Shown: one piece after another, positions 5,909 to 8,045 of the stretch
How the letters are laid out: each line of letters begins with the position of its first letter
How positions within the stretch are numbered: the stretch's first letter is position 1
DNA from: an uncultured cyanobacterium
GTDB taxonomy: Bacteria > Cyanobacteriota > Cyanobacteriia > Cyanobacteriales > Geitlerinemataceae
Direction of reading: 5' to 3'
NCBI GenBank assembly: GCA_937121005.1
Contig: CAKZKB010000524.1
Span: forward strand, 1 to 8,045
Length of the DNA stretch: 8,045 nt
The notes under the pieces: model-generated
Seen by the model: the letters and a program-made list of their open reading frames with translations, nothing else
Told to the model about the DNA's origin: nothing
Databases searched by the model: none
Made by a program: the position numbers and the translations under genes

Positions 5909-6295
5909 TTATCTCCCATCGATCGCGTTTGCAAGCAAGCGTGCCTCGATCGCCTCCAAACGCGCTTCGAGACGATCCATGCGATCTTTATGTTCGATCG
6001 CCAAAATTGCCAGACGATCGAGCATGACATCAGGAGGAATTGCATTCGGATCGGGCGCTCTCGTGATAGGATCGCGATCGACAGGAGGTGGCGGCGAGTC
6101 GCTGACTCGACGTTGAACTTGCCGGACTTGCGACTGCAATTGGTTGACTTGGTTGCGAAGTTGAAATACCTCCGACTCTAGCCTTAAAATGCTCGGATCG
6201 ACAGCATTCCCCGGTGTGGCGACAACGATCGCGCTAACAACAACCGCGATCGCCAGCAGTATCCCACCCAAGCGAGACCAAACTCTCGTTTTCAC
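5909..6295 (-). CDS. Small exported coiled-coil protein, unknown function
   Basis: 128 residues, starting at a GTG (6295-6293); no ATG lies upstream in a useful position and no good Shine-Dalgarno site is seen (GAGG is about 17 bases away). Residues 1-31 are a signal peptide or N-terminal anchor with a long hydrophobic core (GILLAIAVVVSAIVVATPG) ending NAVDP. Residues 34-63 form a coiled coil with regular Leu/Val (ILRLESEVFQLRNQVNQLQS). A proline linker (SPPPPVDRDP) follows, then a second helix with charged heptads near the end (HKDRMDRLEARLEAIEARLL). This suggests an envelope protein that oligomerises. I know no function for it. It faces ftsY across a 161-base divergent region. Confidence 0.7.
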   Translation of the reverse strand: MKTRVWSRLGGILLAIAVVVSAIVVATPGNAVDPSILRLESEVFQLRNQVNQLQSQVRQVQRRVSDSPPPPVDRDPITRAPDPNAIPPDVMLDRLAILAIEHKDRMDRLEARLEAIEARLLANAIDGR

Positions 6296-6325
6296 GACTT
6301 TAAAAATTTTTAGACCTCAAGCTGT

Positions 6326-6331
6326 ATTATA
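6326..6331 (-). promoter_or_regulatory. Candidate -10 box (TATAAT) of the coiled-coil gene
   Basis: A perfect TATAAT on the minus strand, 30 bases before the GTG start. The -35 position (CCCTGG) is poor. It supports the GTG start because a normal short leader of about 24 bases would result. Confidence 0.4.
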
Positions 6332-6380
6332 CTCGATGGCTGTCGTTGCCAGGGGAAATCGGTCGCCAGCCGACGATCGC

Positions 6381-6409
6381 TTGCCAAGTTGTCCCACTTT
6401 GTTTAAAAT
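6381..6409 (+). promoter_or_regulatory. Sigma-70-type promoter of ftsY
   Basis: TTGCCA (6381-6386), a 17-base spacer and TAAAAT (6404-6409): each box matches the consensus at five of six positions and the spacing is ideal. Transcription would begin near 6416, leaving a leader of about 40 bases before the ATG at 6457. It is the best promoter match in the window. Confidence 0.6.
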
Positions 6410-6456
6410 AGCTTGGATCGATCGGATGCGATTGCCCTTCATTTTTCTTGCGTTCT

Positions 6457-7950
6457 ATGGTTTTCAACTGGTTTCGCCGTCAATTTGACAAAACATCTGA
6501 AGATACGGAAGCCGAAAGCCAGTCTTCTAGCGAACCCACCGTCGCCCCAGAAGAAACGGAAACTGCACCCGAACCGGAACCGGAACCCGAAAGCGAACCC
6601 GAGATAACTTCAGAAGAAAAACCCGAAGCTGCCCCCTCCTCAACTGACGATTACTTAAAATGGGCTAAAGCTGCCTATCAAAACATTCAACAGCAAAAGA
6701 CGGTTGCAGCGCCACCGGAACCCGAACCCACTCCAGAACCGGAACCGGAAACGGAAGTCGAAACCGAACCGGAAGTCGAAACCGAACCCGAACCCACTCC
6801 AGAACCCACTCCAGAACCACAAGAAACACCCGCACCCACATCTTTTTTAGAACGCGCTGAAGCCGATCGCGCCGCACGTCTCGAACGCTTAGAAGCCGAA
6901 GCGATCGAAACTGCTGTCGAACAAGAAGAAGTCCCCGAATTTGCTTTCGACGACGATTTTATGTGGTCGGCCGAAGTGTTAGCTGCCCAAGGACGGCGAC
7001 CGGAAGATGTCTCGGCCGAAGAGATCGCGTGGCTGCAAAAATTGCGTCGCGGCCTCAAGAAAACTCGTATTGGCTTAACCAACCAACTCAAAGCGATCGT
7101 CGGACAAGGCCCCTTAAATCAAGATGCGGTAGACGAAATTGAAGCCCTATTGTTGCAAGCCGATGTCGGCATTGAAGCCACCGATGCCATTGTCGAAGCC
7201 CTACAAAACAAGCTGCGCGAAGAGACGTTACCGCCTGAAGAGGCGATCGCCTATCTGAAGCAAATCTTACGAGAAATGCTCGACAAACCGTTTCAAAACG
7301 GTTACGCCACCGAATTCGTTCCCGATACCGACAAGCTGAATATTTGGCTAATTACTGGAGTCAATGGTGCGGGCAAAACGACCACCATTGGCAAGCTGGC
7401 TTACATGGCCAAACAGTCCGATTATACTTGTACTATTGCGGCCGCCGATACCTTCCGGGCTGCCGCCGTCGAACAAATCAAAATTTGGGGCGATCGCAGC
7501 AACACTCCCGTCATTGCCAACCCCGGCCAAAACACCGACCCCGCCGCCGTCGTTTTTGATGCCATTAACGCCGCCAAAGCCAAAAACGTGCAACTGCTTC
7601 TCGTCGATACCGCCGGACGGTTGCAGAACAAAAAGAATTTAATGGAAGAACTCAATAAAATCCGTCGCATTATTGACAAAAAAGCAGCCGAAGCAACGGT
7701 AGAATCTCTGTTAGTTCTCGATGCCACATTGGGACAAAACGGCTTGAACCAAGCTCGCGTTTTTTCCGAAGCGGCTAACTTGAGTGGAGCCATTCTTACC
7801 AAACTCGATAGCAGTGCCAAAGGCGGAGTTGCCCTCGCCGTCGTCCGGGAGTTGGGTTTACCGATCCGCTTCATTGGTGCGGGGGAAGGAATCGAAGATT
7901 TGCGACCTTTTTCCAGTTACGAATTTGTCGAAGCCCTACTCGAGGGATAG
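6457..7950 (+). CDS. ftsY: Signal recognition particle receptor FtsY (SRP GTPase)
   Basis: Membrane-associated receptor that pairs with SRP (Ffh) and hands ribosomes making membrane proteins to the Sec translocon; in cyanobacteria this serves both plasma and thylakoid membranes. 497 residues. The N-terminus MVFNWFRRQF is an amphipathic patch likely to touch lipid. About 14-130 is an acidic Pro-Glu-rich A domain, with a helix-like island DDYLKWAKAAYQNIQQ. The N domain is about 190-290 (LQKLRRGLKKTRIGLTNQL), the G domain 295-497: P-loop GVNGAGKT 301-308, DTFRAAAVEQ from 331, DTAGR 384-388, TKLD 448-451, closing GAGEGIEDL from 474. All GTPase motifs are intact. The frame opens at a TTG at 6448; the ATG at 6457 is chosen because MVFNWF fits cyanobacterial FtsY. 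No strong Shine-Dalgarno site precedes it. Downstream is a 51-base gap and another rightward gene. Confidence 0.97.
   Translation: MVFNWFRRQFDKTSEDTEAESQSSSEPTVAPEETETAPEPEPEPESEPEITSEEKPEAAPSSTDDYLKWAKAAYQNIQQQKTVAAPPEPEPTPEPEPETEVETEPEVETEPEPTPEPTPEPQETPAPTSFLERAEADRAARLERLEAEAIETAVEQEEVPEFAFDDDFMWSAEVLAAQGRRPEDVSAEEIAWLQKLRRGLKKTRIGLTNQLKAIVGQGPLNQDAVDEIEALLLQADVGIEATDAIVEALQNKLREETLPPEEAIAYLKQILREMLDKPFQNGYATEFVPDTDKLNIWLITGVNGAGKTTTIGKLAYMAKQSDYTCTIAAADTFRAAAVEQIKIWGDRSNTPVIANPGQNTDPAAVVFDAINAAKAKNVQLLLVDTAGRLQNKKNLMEELNKIRRIIDKKAAEATVESLLVLDATLGQNGLNQARVFSEAANLSGAILTKLDSSAKGGVALAVVRELGLPIRFIGAGEGIEDLRPFSSYEFVEALLEG
6715..6830 (+). repeat. Pro-Glu/Thr-Glu coding repeat in the FtsY A domain
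   Basis: Imperfect short repeats of GAACCC, GAACCG, ACTCCAGAA and GAAGTCGAAACC units encode alternating PEPEP, TPEPTPEP and EVETEPEV segments. The unit length is a multiple of three so the frame is kept. Length is likely to vary between strains. It produces several misleading open frames on the opposite strand. Confidence 0.75.
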
Positions 7951-7991
7951 ATCGTATCGATTTAAGTGTACAATATAGAAAATGTCGCCAA

Positions 7992-8045
7992 AAGAGGTCT
8001 CATGGTCATCACCCTAGAAGAACTAGCGGGAGCCATGCCCGATGT
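7992..8045 (+). CDS. 5' end of an unidentified gene, with its ribosome binding site
   Basis: The ATG at 8002-8004 follows AAGAGG (7992-7997) by four bases, and the frame reads MVITLEELAGAMPD to the window end, 14 full codons. A TACAAT (7969-7974) could be a -10 box, though no -35 is seen, so the gene may have its own promoter or follow ftsY by read-through. Fourteen residues are too few to name a family. Confidence 0.5.

Noticed and set aside
5805..6116. Plus-strand open frame overlapping the small coiled-coil gene
   Set aside because: Ser/Arg-rich repeats mirror the coiled-coil codons of the opposite gene; no signal peptide or Shine-Dalgarno support.
6687..7091. Opposite-strand open frame of 134 codons inside ftsY, rich in Gly, Ser and Val
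   Set aside because: It is the mirror of the Pro-Glu repeat; ftsY is certain on the other strand and no start signal is seen.
7422..7874. Minus-strand open frame of 150 codons inside the ftsY G domain
   Set aside because: It overlaps the conserved GTPase motifs of ftsY and has no start signal or recognisable content.

Overview
The window is cyanobacterial chromosome. The octamer GCGATCGC (HIP1) occurs about 18 times by eye, against an expectation near one per 65 kb in random sequence. Heptanucleotide tandem repeats of the kind common between cyanobacterial genes are present, and the products (PATAN-receiver regulator, exosortase-type PEP-CTERM protein, FtsY with a long acidic N-terminus) fit a filamentous or large-genome cyanobacterium. 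I cannot name the species.

Layout. 1-522 (-) is the 5' part of a Tat-exported flavin amine oxidase whose frame breaks just after the FAD-binding motif. 523-697 is an intergenic stretch with a seven-unit heptamer array and a perfect short palindrome. 698-1933 (-) is a PATAN-receiver response regulator of the PatA/PilG/PixG kind; its frame stays open to 2203, but I prefer the inner start. 1934-2483 is a divergent control region with a -10 box, an inverted repeat, a G6/C6 hairpin and a second heptamer array. 2484-3464 (+) is a GntR-family regulator. 3556-4786 (+) is the odd part of the window: the N-terminal module of a cyanobacterial mechanosensitive-channel-like protein runs, through a +1 frame change, into a BON plus OmpA-like C-terminal module. 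4929-5798 (+) is a secreted von Willebrand A protein (DUF1194 type) with a PEP-CTERM sorting tail. 5909-6295 (-) is a small exported coiled-coil protein. 6457-7950 (+) is ftsY, the SRP receptor GTPase, behind a good sigma-70-type promoter. The first 14 codons of an unidentified gene begin at 8002.

How the genes relate. No operon or shared pathway is evident: neighbours often face opposite ways and several have their own candidate promoter. The commonest theme is the cell envelope: exported oxidase, channel/BON/OmpA protein, exosortase substrate, exported coiled coil, and FtsY for membrane targeting. The two regulators diverge from one shared region.

I see no CRISPR, transposase, phage, tRNA or rRNA gene, and no clear new multi-gene system. 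The most worthwhile leads are the two frame disruptions (near 299 and near 4297) and the channel-module/BON/OmpA junction.
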